Shown here piece by piece: positions 25,012 to 34,313 of a stretch of DNA of 64,000 nt. The notes below the pieces were generated by a model. That model was given only the letters and a program-made list of their open reading frames with translations, was not told where the DNA came from and made no database searches. Source of the DNA: CALXXL01 sp034926605 (lineage in GTDB: Bacteria > Verrucomicrobiota > Lentisphaeria > Victivallales > Victivallaceae); contig JAYFQV010000011.1 in NCBI GenBank assembly GCA_034926605.1, positions 1 through 64,000 of the forward strand. The letters are read 5' to 3'. A program made the translations under genes and the position numbers. The first letter of the stretch is position 1. Each line of letters begins with the position of its first letter.

Positions 25012-27792
25012 CTATTTCTTAAGGCTTATACCCATCACGTAGAATGAAAAGAGGTCTTTTCCCGCGGCAAATTCAAGCCGTTCAATGATTTTTTGCGGGA
25101 AAGGATTCTTCCATGTGAAGAACCATAAACGGCGTTCCCGGCCATCGGTTTTCCATTGCAGAACGTTTTCGGTCGACAAGTGGAAATTAAAGCTGTCTTC
25201 GATGCCTCCGATCTGCCAAGTATATTGCAGCGGGAGTGTTTCGGACGAGCCGTCCGCGTAAACGGCCTTCATGGTTGCGATGGTCTGGAATTTTTCCGGA
25301 GTGGAGTTGATGGACGTCGCCAGACAGTATATCTCGCCGGCGGTGCGGTTAAGCGGAACCGAGACGGCTTCCGGGAACTGCGGGTTGAGTCGCGATTTCA
25401 ATGCGATCGCGGCCGGAGCGCCGTCATGCGACGGCAGATTGAACATGACTTGCCCAACACGGGTTTTTCCGGCAGGCAGTTTGTCCAAGCCATAGGTTTC
25501 CCGGCGCAGGAACGGGTTGTTTCCGGCGGCCAGCGACAAATTGGTCACCGGTGTTATGTCAATCAACTCCAGTTCGGCAGGCGTATTGTTTTTCCAATTG
25601 CACATCAGATTGCAGATCACTTCGGACGGATCGACGCCGTCCGCATTGTAACCGGTGTTCCAGCCGCTCAGCCCGGTGCGGACATAGGGCACCAGCTGGA
25701 AGAACCCGTTGTGAGTCACTATCCGGTTGCCGTTGTAACCGCACCAGATGGTCTGAAGCAGGCCGAGCCCTCCGACTTTTTGGGTGAATTTGGCAACGTT
25801 CTCAACGTTGTTTGTCTCGAACCACGGGGCGCCTACCACTTGGAAACCCTCTTTCTTAAGGGCGGCCATGTCGGCAAATTCGGTGTTGCGGCCGTCATAG
25901 CGCCAGACCGCGAAAATCAGGTCGCGCGGGAGTTCGGGGCGCAGTTCGGCCATATTGTAGGGAGCGCCGCCTGCGCCGTTCTCGGGGCTTTCCTCCTTGG
26001 TCACGAACAGGTCGTGCCACAGCATGATTTTGAGATTATGTTTCTTGCCGTAGTTGTAGTACCACATAAGATCATCGAACATAAGTTTCTTTATGCCTTT
26101 TTCCACATTCTCCGGGCGACACGGGAATTTTGCTTTGGAATGGAAAACTTCATCATGACCGATATGGAGGATTTTGGGATTGCCGCTGGCGGCGATCACT
26201 TCGTCGAGAATTTTTTCGATGTACGGATAGAGGCGCGGGTTTGCTGTGTTGTAAGCGTACGGATAGCTTTCGTCCTCGGCCAGATCAAGATTGGCGCGGG
26301 TGCCGTCCTCGCGTTCCGGGAACATCCAGCCGCAGTGGCCCAGGGTTTGAAGCAGCGGGATCACATCGATATAGTTTTCCTTGCAGAGCTTGACCATTGC
26401 GACATAATCGGCCTTGGGCATGCCGCCTTTCTGCCGGACATCTTTGGCGGCGTCCCATTGAACATATTGGAGTTCGGGAACGATGGCGTTGTACTTCATC
26501 GGAACGAGCACGTCATTGATCAAATTGGTATGGAAAACCTTGGAATAATCGTCCACCAGCAGATGGGCGGCCCGCAGTTCGAGATCCGGCCAGTCTTCGA
26601 TCTGGCAGGCCTGGATGCCCTGATCATTCCTCAGCGGACGCAGGGTCTGCATGGCGTAGAACGCGCCGCAGGGGGAAGGGCTGACGATTTCGATGCGATC
26701 AGGACTAACGCCAAGCTTATAGCCTTCCGGGTTGTCCATCGATTTCGGATCGATGGTGATTATGACTGAGGCGGCCGGCTTCGGACCGGAGACCGCCGGG
26801 CCTAGTTTGATGCCCATTTTGCCGAAGGTGCGTACGGCGGCACGTGAGAGCCGGTCGAATTCGGCCTGATCGTCGATTCCGGTAATGGCCCAGGAGAGCT
26901 CCGCTTCGGGATTTACCGCGAAGTTCTGCTGCATGAGTTCGCATTTCTTCGGTGCCGGCAGCAGCGGGATCTGCGGTTGCCAGACGGTTATGCCGTCGGC
27001 AACGGATTCGACCGGCAACGGCTCGGATGTCTTTACCGGCAGCGGCTCGGCCACCACCAGGTCGTCGGCGATTTTAAATCTGACCTTGATTACGCTGCGG
27101 AACGGCGAACCGTAGTCCAGATTGCGCTGGTAGCCGATCCAGAACGCCTTGCGGTCGGCGTATGGAACGCCTCGGCGGTCCACCACTTTGAATCCCGGCC
27201 CTTCGAGCACTTCGAAGGAGAGTGAGCCGAGAGTGGTGGTGAAACTGATCTTGCGTACCGGCTGGTCGTCGAACAGCGGCGACACTTTGTCCGGTTCGAC
27301 TGACGGGATGGTGTTTTTGACGGTTTTTCCATTCGCCAGCAACGCACGGTATTCCGCCCCTGTCACCAGCCCGGCCGGAATCGCGAATGCGCTGTACTCA
27401 AAATGGTTCGGAATATCGGCGGTGGCTTCGCAGTTCAAAGTGACGATGGCGGTGTTGCCGGAAACTTTGCAGGAGTATTCATTCAACTTGAATTCGTGAG
27501 TGCCGTTGGTCTGTTCAAGTGCAATCTTATAGCCGGTGGCGGTCCTGGCTTCCGGCAACGGCTTGCTGGAGTCTTCGCTGAAGAACCTGCGGGCGCGCCA
27601 CGGCGGCTCGATTGCCATTATTACGCTGGTGAAAGACAGGTCAGCTACCGGACTTGCCAGAACCAAGCCGAAAGTTTTGTTGAACTTAGCCGTCAACGGT
27701 TTGCTTTTGAAATCAGACGCGTCTCCTGCGTTGGCGCAACAGCACACCGCAAGCAGCGCGGCCGAGAGTACAGACCCGGTTTGCTTCAACAT
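25012..27792 (-). CDS. secreted GH20 beta-N-acetylhexosaminidase
   Basis: A 926-residue protein with signal peptide MLKQTGSVLSAALLAVCCCA, cleaved near ANA-G. An about 250-residue N-terminal beta domain is unlike most characterised GH20 enzymes. A GH20b-type alpha/beta domain (GYKLGVSPDRIEIVSPSPCG near 365) and the catalytic TIM barrel from about 420 follow. The Asp547-Glu548 pair in HIGHDEVFHS is the substrate-assisted catalytic dyad. A C-terminal beta segment closes the protein. It removes terminal GlcNAc or GalNAc from glycans, probably host or dietary. AAGGAG precedes the ATG. It has a sister gene 51 bases upstream. Confidence 0.9.
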   Translation of the reverse strand: MLKQTGSVLSAALLAVCCCANAGDASDFKSKPLTAKFNKTFGLVLASPVADLSFTSVIMAIEPPWRARRFFSEDSSKPLPEARTATGYKIALEQTNGTHEFKLNEYSCKVSGNTAIVTLNCEATADIPNHFEYSAFAIPAGLVTGAEYRALLANGKTVKNTIPSVEPDKVSPLFDDQPVRKISFTTTLGSLSFEVLEGPGFKVVDRRGVPYADRKAFWIGYQRNLDYGSPFRSVIKVRFKIADDLVVAEPLPVKTSEPLPVESVADGITVWQPQIPLLPAPKKCELMQQNFAVNPEAELSWAITGIDDQAEFDRLSRAAVRTFGKMGIKLGPAVSGPKPAASVIITIDPKSMDNPEGYKLGVSPDRIEIVSPSPCGAFYAMQTLRPLRNDQGIQACQIEDWPDLELRAAHLLVDDYSKVFHTNLINDVLVPMKYNAIVPELQYVQWDAAKDVRQKGGMPKADYVAMVKLCKENYIDVIPLLQTLGHCGWMFPEREDGTRANLDLAEDESYPYAYNTANPRLYPYIEKILDEVIAASGNPKILHIGHDEVFHSKAKFPCRPENVEKGIKKLMFDDLMWYYNYGKKHNLKIMLWHDLFVTKEESPENGAGGAPYNMAELRPELPRDLIFAVWRYDGRNTEFADMAALKKEGFQVVGAPWFETNNVENVAKFTQKVGGLGLLQTIWCGYNGNRIVTHNGFFQLVPYVRTGLSGWNTGYNADGVDPSEVICNLMCNWKNNTPAELELIDITPVTNLSLAAGNNPFLRRETYGLDKLPAGKTRVGQVMFNLPSHDGAPAAIALKSRLNPQFPEAVSVPLNRTAGEIYCLATSINSTPEKFQTIATMKAVYADGSSETLPLQYTWQIGGIEDSFNFHLSTENVLQWKTDGRERRLWFFTWKNPFPQKIIERLEFAAGKDLFSFYVMGISLKK

Positions 27793-27843
27793 CTTCAGCT
27801 CCTTAATAACTTGAAATCAATTATATCATGTAATTTTCGTTTG

Positions 27844-30531
27844 TCAAGGTTCGGCGGTGATTCCGAAAAGAAAATATGCGTTTTTTTCGCATTTCAGATC
27901 AATTCCGGTGATGTCCTTTTCCGGATGCGGGTTGTTCCAGGTGGAATACCATATGCGCGACTCGCCGCGGGCGGAGTCGATAACGGCGCAGTTGCCGGTG
28001 GAAAGGTAGCGGTTGTATTCGGTCAGCGGCGTACCGACTTCGTATTCGAACCGGAGCGGAAATTCTGCCTTGGAACCATCGGCATAGGTTATGACGGCGG
28101 TGGCGGCGGGGTCGTATTTTTTCGGCTCGGACCCGATTACGGTATTCAGGAAATACAGCCGTCCCGCCTTGAAGTTGCCGCGGAATACCGGAACGGTTTC
28201 CGGAAAGTTCGGAGTCAGACGGGATTTTACCGCGATGGCGGCGCGGCGGCCGTTGCTTTCCATCGGCTTGAACGGGATGTCTCCGACGATTTCCGGAATC
28301 GCTTCGAACCCGAAGGTGCCGCCGAGCAGAAACGGGTTGTTTTCGGGCGATATTTCCAGATTGGCGGCGGCGGAGAGGTCTAGCGGGCGTACCGTTTTGA
28401 CGGTTGCCGGTTTTGCGAACTCATAGAGATCGCAAAATATTTTGCTGGAGTCGAAGTCGGTGCCGGCGTCAGGATTCCAAGCCATGCAGCCGGAGCGGAC
28501 GTAGGCAGCAAGCTGGTAAAACCAGTAGTAAAACGCGGCGTCCGGCGGGGCGATCCATTCACCTGGAACCATGTCTACCGGTCTTGCCGACTGGTCGTGC
28601 GAGGTGTAGACCCATGTGGTTGAAAGCATCCCGACGGCATTGAGCTTGATCGCTTCCCGGGTGAGCTTTTCCGGATTCCCGGGCGCATACCATGATGCTC
28701 CGATCACCGGGAAGCCGGCGGCGGACAGCGCGTCGAGGTCGCCGAATTTGTCGTAGTTTCCGGAGTAACGCCAGACGGTGAATATGATGTCTTTAGGGAG
28801 TTTGTCGCGCAGTTCCCAGGTGTTGTGCGGCTGGCCCCCGGCACCGTTTTCAGGGCTTTCATCGTGGGTTGCAAAGATATCCTGCCACAGCATGAGCTGC
28901 ATGTCATGCTTTTTGCAATAATCGTAGACCCACATCACAAAGTCGTAAACAACTTTTTGTGACCCCTTCTCGACCGTTTCCGGCCGGTTGGGGAAGCGGC
29001 CGAAGAGGTACAGTTCGTCGGTGCCGGCGTGGAAATAACGCGGATGGCCGAACGCCGCAGTCACTTCGTCGAACAATTTTTCCAGAAGCGGATAAAGACG
29101 AGGGTTCGACGTGAAAAAAGCATACGGATATTCCGGGTCTTCGGCGAGATCGAGGTTTTGTTTCCCGACAAAAAGCCAAGGCGCGTGGCTCAGGGTCTGA
29201 ATCAGGGGGGCGGTTTCTATGAAATTGTCGCGGGCGACTTCCAGCAGCTTGAGGAAGTCCTGTTTCGGCATGGCGTTGGAGGCGTGAACGCCCTTGGTGG
29301 CGTCCCATCCGACAAACTCGCATTCGAGCAGCAGGAAGTTCATCTTCATCGGGCCCATCACGTTTTCGATGACTTCGGTATAGTGCTGGAGCGAATGCTC
29401 GTCCAGTTGGGCGGCTTGGATGCCGCGAAGTTTCAGTTCAGGCCAATCGCGGATTTCCGCCACCGGATACTCGCCGTTCGTCCGGCGCAGGGCGCGCAGG
29501 GTGTGCAGCGCGTAGTAGGCGCCGCGGGCGGTACGCGCGGAAACGGCGGCGCGGCCGTCGGCAATAGACAATGTATAGCCGTCCTCATCGGGCAGGTCGG
29601 CATTGGCGTCAACCGCGATCCGGGCCGGGCAACCATCCGGAAACAGCCGGTCGGCGGCCTTGCGCAGTCTGGCGGCATCCTCCGGTGAGACTCCGGTGAC
29701 CGTGAAATTCCCGGACAGACGGCAGACACCTCCCGGCATGGAGATTTTGCGCGGCTGCGGCAGTAAGGGGAGGTTGAGTTGCCGGGGCACGCTCTGCCGA
29801 GGAGCTTCGATCTTCACTCCGGTGGGATTAGAGGGCAGGGGGGAGGCGAATTTAAGCCCCGGCTTGGGTTCGAAGCCGAACGTTACCGAACTGACGAACA
29901 CTTCGCCCTTTCCGAGGTCGGCATTGGCGCCTATCCAGAAACAGCGCATAAATTCAAAAGGTGTCGCGCGGCGGTCGGCCACTGTGAATCCCGGCCCTTT
30001 TTCGGCCTTGAAATGGAAACGGCCGAGCGGGGCGTCGGCTTCGAACTCGACGGCGTCTTTCACATAGTTTGTAATGTCGGACTGCGGCCCGGTGAACGGA
30101 ATCCTGCCGGAGACGGTTTGACCGTCCGCGGTCCTTGCCGTGAACTCGGCTCCGGAGAGCAGGTCTATCGGAACGGTGAAAACAGTGTATTCCAGAAGTG
30201 CCGGAACATCCTTGACCATTTCAACTTCGAGTTCGACGCGCCCGGAGTTTCCGTCCACGTTCATTGAATACTTTTTGCATATCGCCTCTCCGCTGCCGCC
30301 GACGGCTATGGCGGCGCCGGCACCGGAATTTTCATAGGAGGCGCTTTCGCCGGTGCTGAAGTAGATCGGCTTCCAGGACGGGTCGCAAACCACCACCCGG
30401 GAGAAGATCGAAACATCCGTAAATTCGTCGCGCAGAACAAAGCCGGACTTGGCGGCCTCCAGCCGCAGGTCACCCGGCTCGGAAGCCAATACGCCGAACG
30501 CCGCAAAAAAAATCAGGAGTAGCTTTTTCAT
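27844..30531 (-). CDS. secreted GH20 beta-N-acetylhexosaminidase (paralogue)
   Basis: An 895-residue protein from the ATG at 30531, signal peptide MKKLLLIFFAAFGVLASEPG; a second ATG 15 bases upstream is possible, and neither has a clear ribosome binding site. The layout copies the next gene: N-terminal beta domain, GH20b domain (DGYTLSIADGRAAVSARTAR), and barrel with Asp505-Glu506 in FHAGTDELYLF. In place of HIGHDE it has HAGTDE, so substrate preference may differ. The two genes probably form one transcript and arose by an old duplication. Confidence 0.9.
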   Translation of the reverse strand: MKKLLLIFFAAFGVLASEPGDLRLEAAKSGFVLRDEFTDVSIFSRVVVCDPSWKPIYFSTGESASYENSGAGAAIAVGGSGEAICKKYSMNVDGNSGRVELEVEMVKDVPALLEYTVFTVPIDLLSGAEFTARTADGQTVSGRIPFTGPQSDITNYVKDAVEFEADAPLGRFHFKAEKGPGFTVADRRATPFEFMRCFWIGANADLGKGEVFVSSVTFGFEPKPGLKFASPLPSNPTGVKIEAPRQSVPRQLNLPLLPQPRKISMPGGVCRLSGNFTVTGVSPEDAARLRKAADRLFPDGCPARIAVDANADLPDEDGYTLSIADGRAAVSARTARGAYYALHTLRALRRTNGEYPVAEIRDWPELKLRGIQAAQLDEHSLQHYTEVIENVMGPMKMNFLLLECEFVGWDATKGVHASNAMPKQDFLKLLEVARDNFIETAPLIQTLSHAPWLFVGKQNLDLAEDPEYPYAFFTSNPRLYPLLEKLFDEVTAAFGHPRYFHAGTDELYLFGRFPNRPETVEKGSQKVVYDFVMWVYDYCKKHDMQLMLWQDIFATHDESPENGAGGQPHNTWELRDKLPKDIIFTVWRYSGNYDKFGDLDALSAAGFPVIGASWYAPGNPEKLTREAIKLNAVGMLSTTWVYTSHDQSARPVDMVPGEWIAPPDAAFYYWFYQLAAYVRSGCMAWNPDAGTDFDSSKIFCDLYEFAKPATVKTVRPLDLSAAANLEISPENNPFLLGGTFGFEAIPEIVGDIPFKPMESNGRRAAIAVKSRLTPNFPETVPVFRGNFKAGRLYFLNTVIGSEPKKYDPAATAVITYADGSKAEFPLRFEYEVGTPLTEYNRYLSTGNCAVIDSARGESRIWYSTWNNPHPEKDITGIDLKCEKNAYFLFGITAEP

Positions 30532-30681
30532 AATTGGGGGAAACATAACATTTAAACTTTTTTTTTCCAGTCTTCACGGTAACATTTGTGAAAAAAACGG
30601 ATTGTTTCGGTGCTTTGTTAAGTATACTTACAAGGCATCGGCCCCGCGTCAAAAAAAATTAATTTTTTATTCCAGAAGTGC

Positions 30682-30710
30682 TTGACGGCACAAAAGAGGC
30701 AGTATATAGT
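30682..30710 (+). promoter_or_regulatory. promoter of the candidate structured RNA
   Basis: TTGACG (30682-30687), exactly 17 bases, TATAGT (30705-30710). This is one of the strongest promoters in the window, yet it faces no gene on the plus strand. Confidence 0.65.
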
Positions 30711-30716
30711 TGTCGG

Positions 30717-30899
30717 TGTGAGGTAATTTACGGGGGTGGCCGCAAGGGGTATGAAAAATGCGGCCGGTCTGTTCCCGCAAGGGGTGTTGGCGGGAATAAG
30801 GCGCTCAAGCCTGGGAACGGGGAGAGATACCCGGAACAAACCCGATCGGGTCCGGGGGAATGAGGCGGTTCCATCTCGAATCCGCTTCATTTTTTTATT
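30717..30899 (+). ncRNA. candidate structured RNA, about 180 bases, family unknown
   Basis: Downstream of the promoter the plus strand is GC-rich with strong local stems. GGCCGCA/TGCGGCC spans 30737-30765. TTCCCGC/GCGGGAA spans 30772-30796. CCCGGA/TCCGGG encloses ACCCGATCGGGT at about 30829-30856. The first two loops both begin CGCAAGGGGT. A final stem, GAGGCGG/CCGCTTC at about 30862-30887, is followed by ATTTTTTTATT, a good intrinsic terminator. Both flanking genes are on the other strand, and frames through it lack ribosome binding sites. It does not show the conserved elements I know for 6S, SRP, RNase P or tmRNA. Confidence 0.55.
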
Positions 30900-30906
30900 G
30901 CGGCGG

Positions 30907-31203
30907 CTATTTCAGCAGGTGCGAGGCGAGTATGGACAGCACCACCAGCGCAATGTACACCGGGATGGCGTAAATCAGAAACTTCCTTATGGCGTCGGTC
31001 AGCGCGCAGTATATCCAGAAAAACAGATTGCAGCACCAGGTTATCGAAATGATTGCCGACATGATCACCACCGCAACCTGATTGTTCTGCCAGCCGGCGC
31101 TGCCGCCCATGTCGATGTAGTTATAAACAAAAAGCCCGCAATAGCACAAACTGATGGCCGCGGCGCCCCACAGGAAATATTTCCAGAAAGAAATCGCATT
31201 CAT
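30907..31203 (-). CDS. small integral membrane protein
   Basis: A 98-residue protein with three hydrophobic helices (about 8-28, 42-65, 75-95), the middle one Cys/Trp-rich (ITWCCNLFFWIYCAL). I recognise no family. It lies 24 bases downstream of the KAS III gene on the same strand and is probably cotranscribed with it. Confidence 0.65.
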   Translation of the reverse strand: MNAISFWKYFLWGAAAISLCYCGLFVYNYIDMGGSAGWQNNQVAVVIMSAIISITWCCNLFFWIYCALTDAIRKFLIYAIPVYIALVVLSILASHLLK

Positions 31204-31227
31204 TTTGTTTCCCCTTCTCCGATAAGT

Positions 31228-32235
31228 TTAAATGGTAAGAATGGTGCCGCCCCAACTGTACCCGACGCCATAGCCGATAAGGGCAACCTTGTCGCCGGAT
31301 TTGATCTTGCCTTCGTCGAGCAGACTGCGCAGGGCTATCGGAACGCTGGACGAGACAGTGTTGCCGACTTTGGTCATGTCTATGAAGAACTTGTCCGGTG
31401 GAATTTCGAGCTGATTGCGCAGATATTTCAGTATATGGCTGTTGGCCTGATGGAATATCGCGTAAGCCAGGTTTTCGATGGACATGCCGTTGGCCGCGAG
31501 CACGTCGGTGAACAGCACCGGAATGTGTTCCATGACGTAGTTGAATATTTCCGGGCCGTTCATGTACAGGTAATTGTCATTGGAAATGCTGCCGGTCGAA
31601 CTGACGCGGCATTCGGCCCCGGGGTCGTAGGGAGTGCGGGCGCCGCCGTTTTTCACGATCAGATTGGTGCCTCCTCCTCCGTTGGTGCCGAACACGAACT
31701 TGCCGACTTGGTCAACCTCGCTCTGCCGGATCAGGCAGGCGGTGGCGGCGTCGCCGAAGATGGTACGGTTGTTACGGTCGTGAGGGTGAAGATAGCGGGT
31801 ATAGGTGTCGGAGGTGACCAGCAGCAGGTTTCTCGCGGTGCCGGTGGCGACCATGCCGCGTGCAAGGGCAAGGCCGTAGACGAAGCCGGAGCAGCCCAGG
31901 TTGTAGTCGACCGCGCCGCAGGTTATCGGGATGCCCAGCCGGTGCTGGAGCAGGCAGGCGGAAGTGGGCAGCGGGTATTCCGGACATTGCGTACAGAGCA
32001 ATATAAAGTCTACTTGAGAACGATCGAACCCGTTCTCGGTGAAGAGTTTTTCAGCCGCTTTCACTGCCATGTCCAAGGCAGTTTCCCCCGGCGCGGCGAC
32101 TCTTCGCTCCTGAATGCCTACCTTCTTCGCAAGTTTTGCGCAGTTCCAATCGGAATATTCGGCATCCAGATCGGCATTGGTCAGGCGACGCTCGGGCAGA
32201 TATACGGTGAGCGCCTCGACTTTTGTTCCGGTCAT
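31228..32235 (-). CDS. 3-oxoacyl-ACP synthase III family protein
   Basis: A 335-residue KAS III-type thiolase-fold enzyme. The catalytic triad is visible: Cys in DYNLGCSGFVYGLAL near 110, His in FHQANSHILKYL near 245, and Asn in GNTVSSSVPIAL near 280. The ATG at 32235 is preferred because AAGGAG lies six bases ahead; the ATG two codons earlier is too close. No other fatty-acid gene is nearby, so it may start a special acyl chain (branched fatty acid or secondary lipid) instead of serving as the housekeeping FabH. The cytoplasmic enzyme would condense an acyl-CoA with malonyl-ACP. Confidence 0.85.
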   Translation of the reverse strand: MTGTKVEALTVYLPERRLTNADLDAEYSDWNCAKLAKKVGIQERRVAAPGETALDMAVKAAEKLFTENGFDRSQVDFILLCTQCPEYPLPTSACLLQHRLGIPITCGAVDYNLGCSGFVYGLALARGMVATGTARNLLLVTSDTYTRYLHPHDRNNRTIFGDAATACLIRQSEVDQVGKFVFGTNGGGGTNLIVKNGGARTPYDPGAECRVSSTGSISNDNYLYMNGPEIFNYVMEHIPVLFTDVLAANGMSIENLAYAIFHQANSHILKYLRNQLEIPPDKFFIDMTKVGNTVSSSVPIALRSLLDEGKIKSGDKVALIGYGVGYSWGGTILTI

Positions 32236-32386
32236 AGTCATCTCCTTATATGAATTTAACCCGCATAATATAACACGTCATGAAAAAAAATCAATATGCC
32301 GAACGTCATGGCTTGATAATCAGAAATTAAGCTATGAAATCACGTTTTTCCATGAATGTGCCCGCGGTTGCGCAACAGTCGCGGTT

Positions 32387-32437
32387 CCGGCCGGGTGCCG
32401 TTCCCCGATAATGAGGAAACGGGGAACGCCCGGCCGG
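32387..32437 (-). terminator. GC-rich hairpin after the cytosolic GH20-like gene
   Basis: CCGGCCGGG and CGTTCCCCG (with a 3-base bulge) pair perfectly with CGGGGAACG and CCCGGCCGG around a 12-base loop. There is no T-run, so it is a stability or weak terminator element at the 3' end of the operon. Confidence 0.5.
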
Positions 32438-32444
32438 GGCCGGC

Positions 32445-34313
32445 TTACAGAATAGACGAAGCCGTCTGCACGCCGCGCGTCCAGATCGGAACGTCGGCGC
32501 CTTCGACGCCGGGTTTTTCTTCGAGCTCTTCGATCGATGCCAGTTTGTTGGCGGCGTACTCTAGCAGGCGGCGTTCCAGTTCGCGCCAGCGGGCGATCTG
32601 TCCGGCGTTGCGGATCTGAATCACCTCGAAGCCGAACGGCTTGAAGGTGGAGTTCCACACGCTGCGGAAAGACTCGGACACACGTTCGTAGGTTTCCACA
32701 ATACCAGGGATGTCGGCGGCGAGCGCGGCCACCGCCGGGCGGTCGCCGGCAAGATAGCACGAGACCAGCTTGCCGCGGAATTCGAGTTTTTTGATCAGCG
32801 CCTCGGCGATCAGGCACGGATGGTTCAAGTCGGCGCAGCCGTCGCCGTCGCGTTTGGCGGCGAGCCCGGCGATGATGGCGCGGCAGGCGGCAATCATGCG
32901 CTGCTCGAAGCCGGGCTGAAGCACTTGGTAACAGTTATAACCGATGCCGAGCAGCGGGTCGTCCCAGAACAGCCGGTAGGCCGGGACCGCCGACCAGTCG
33001 GGGAACTTGTCGCCGTGCAGATCGAGCGAACCGGCCAGTACGTGGGCGGCGTAGTCTCCCTGAGAGATGGCGGCGAAACGGGCGGCGGCGGCATTTTCGT
33101 CGGCTTCGCCGGAATAGGCGAGCTCGGCGGCGAAGGCGAGGCCGGCCATCGAGGAGTCCCAGGCGCAGAACGCACCGTCGTCGCCCCACATTGTGAAGAA
33201 CACATCCTTCACACCGGTGTCGCGGCAGGCTTTGAGGCCGGGAGTGACGGTGTTTTTGGTTTGGACGTGGTCGTACCAGAATTTGCTCCAGGTCCACACG
33301 CCGGAGCCCAGCGCCACCGGGCGGTTTAGCTGCTGGTGCAGCTTGATGAAATCGCGGTAGAAATCGTAGTCCCCGTGGTAGTAATCCCAGTAGACCAGTT
33401 CGACGTTTTCCGGGATTTTTGCGCGTACTTCCGCCGGAATGTTGGACTCGAGATCGTAATACTCCTGATTGGAGTTGCCGAGCCGGAAGTACATGTCGCT
33501 CCAGATCATCGGTGCAAGACCGCGAGCCTTGCAGAGGTCGTTGACCCGGCCGAGGTGGCGGTTGAAAAGTTCAAAACCGTTGACGTATCCGTATTTGTCC
33601 AGGAATCTGCCGCGGCCGAGGTCGTGGGTTTCGTCCATGCCGATATGGATGCGGCGGCTGCGGAACGCCTTGCCCCAGAAGTCGAGCATCTTTTCGATCA
33701 GTTTGTAGGTGGCGTCCTCCCCGACGTTCATCACGCGAGCGGTGTCGGTCACGCCGCGATAGGCGGCGCCCCATTTGATGATCTGCTCCATATGTCCGAG
33801 AGTCTGGATGCAGGCGATCATTTCAATGCCGAGCCCGGCCGCGTAGTCGTCGATCTCGCGCAGTTCTTCCATGGTGTAGGCGCCGCGCAGGTAGCCGAAG
33901 TAGGGTTCGTCCGGCAGTTTGTAGGTGTCCTCGCAATAGAGCATCGCCATGTTGTAGCCGTAGAGCGCCAGCTGGCGGAGCCATTTCTTGAAGTGAGCCA
34001 CCGTCATTACGCCGTTCCGGGAGGCGTCCAGCATGATGCCGTAGGTTTCGAAGGTGGTTTCGGAGTCGCCGGAAAGTCCGGCCAGAGCGGTGCCGACGCC
34101 GCGCGCGGCGGCGGTGAGAGAGCCGTATTCAACGGTTATCTTCCGGCCGTCGTTCCTGACATTGGACACGCCGGTTCGTCCGGCAGGCACGAATGCCAGT
34201 TCCACGCCGTCTCCGCCTTCGCAGAGCGGATATTCCGCAGCGAGGATTTCCAGCATCGCGGCCACCTCGGGCGCAACCTCACTGCGCTTCCAGCACAATT
34301 TCAGTTCAGACAT
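32445..34313 (-). CDS. GH20-like glycosidase without signal peptide
   Basis: A 622-residue soluble protein. A short N-terminal alpha/beta domain is followed by a barrel with GIMLDASRNGVMTVAHFKKW, TLGHMEQIIKW and the acid pair Asp227-Glu228 in RIHIGMDETHD, matching the GH20 D-E dyad. It most resembles intracellular hexosaminidase-D-like GH20 enzymes. The C-terminal 200 residues are helical. No export signal is present, so it likely cleaves imported oligosaccharides. The TAATG overlap with the preceding HAD gene shows coupling. Confidence 0.8.
   Translation of the reverse strand: MSELKLCWKRSEVAPEVAAMLEILAAEYPLCEGGDGVELAFVPAGRTGVSNVRNDGRKITVEYGSLTAAARGVGTALAGLSGDSETTFETYGIMLDASRNGVMTVAHFKKWLRQLALYGYNMAMLYCEDTYKLPDEPYFGYLRGAYTMEELREIDDYAAGLGIEMIACIQTLGHMEQIIKWGAAYRGVTDTARVMNVGEDATYKLIEKMLDFWGKAFRSRRIHIGMDETHDLGRGRFLDKYGYVNGFELFNRHLGRVNDLCKARGLAPMIWSDMYFRLGNSNQEYYDLESNIPAEVRAKIPENVELVYWDYYHGDYDFYRDFIKLHQQLNRPVALGSGVWTWSKFWYDHVQTKNTVTPGLKACRDTGVKDVFFTMWGDDGAFCAWDSSMAGLAFAAELAYSGEADENAAAARFAAISQGDYAAHVLAGSLDLHGDKFPDWSAVPAYRLFWDDPLLGIGYNCYQVLQPGFEQRMIAACRAIIAGLAAKRDGDGCADLNHPCLIAEALIKKLEFRGKLVSCYLAGDRPAVAALAADIPGIVETYERVSESFRSVWNSTFKPFGFEVIQIRNAGQIARWRELERRLLEYAANKLASIEELEEKPGVEGADVPIWTRGVQTASSIL

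Noticed and set aside
25156..26769. Long plus-strand open frame of over 500 codons opposite the first GH20 gene
   Set aside because: It is the mirror of a well-supported GH20 gene in GC-rich DNA; no ribosome binding site and no recognisable motif.
30717..30899. Assignment of the RNA as 6S, SRP, RNase P or tmRNA
   Set aside because: No long closing stem for 6S, no SRP domain IV loop, and no RNase P or tmRNA core sequence.
30736..32253. 505-codon plus-strand frame crossing the RNA candidate and the KAS III gene
   Set aside because: It overlaps a secure KAS III gene and the structured RNA; its content is a shadow of the opposite strand.
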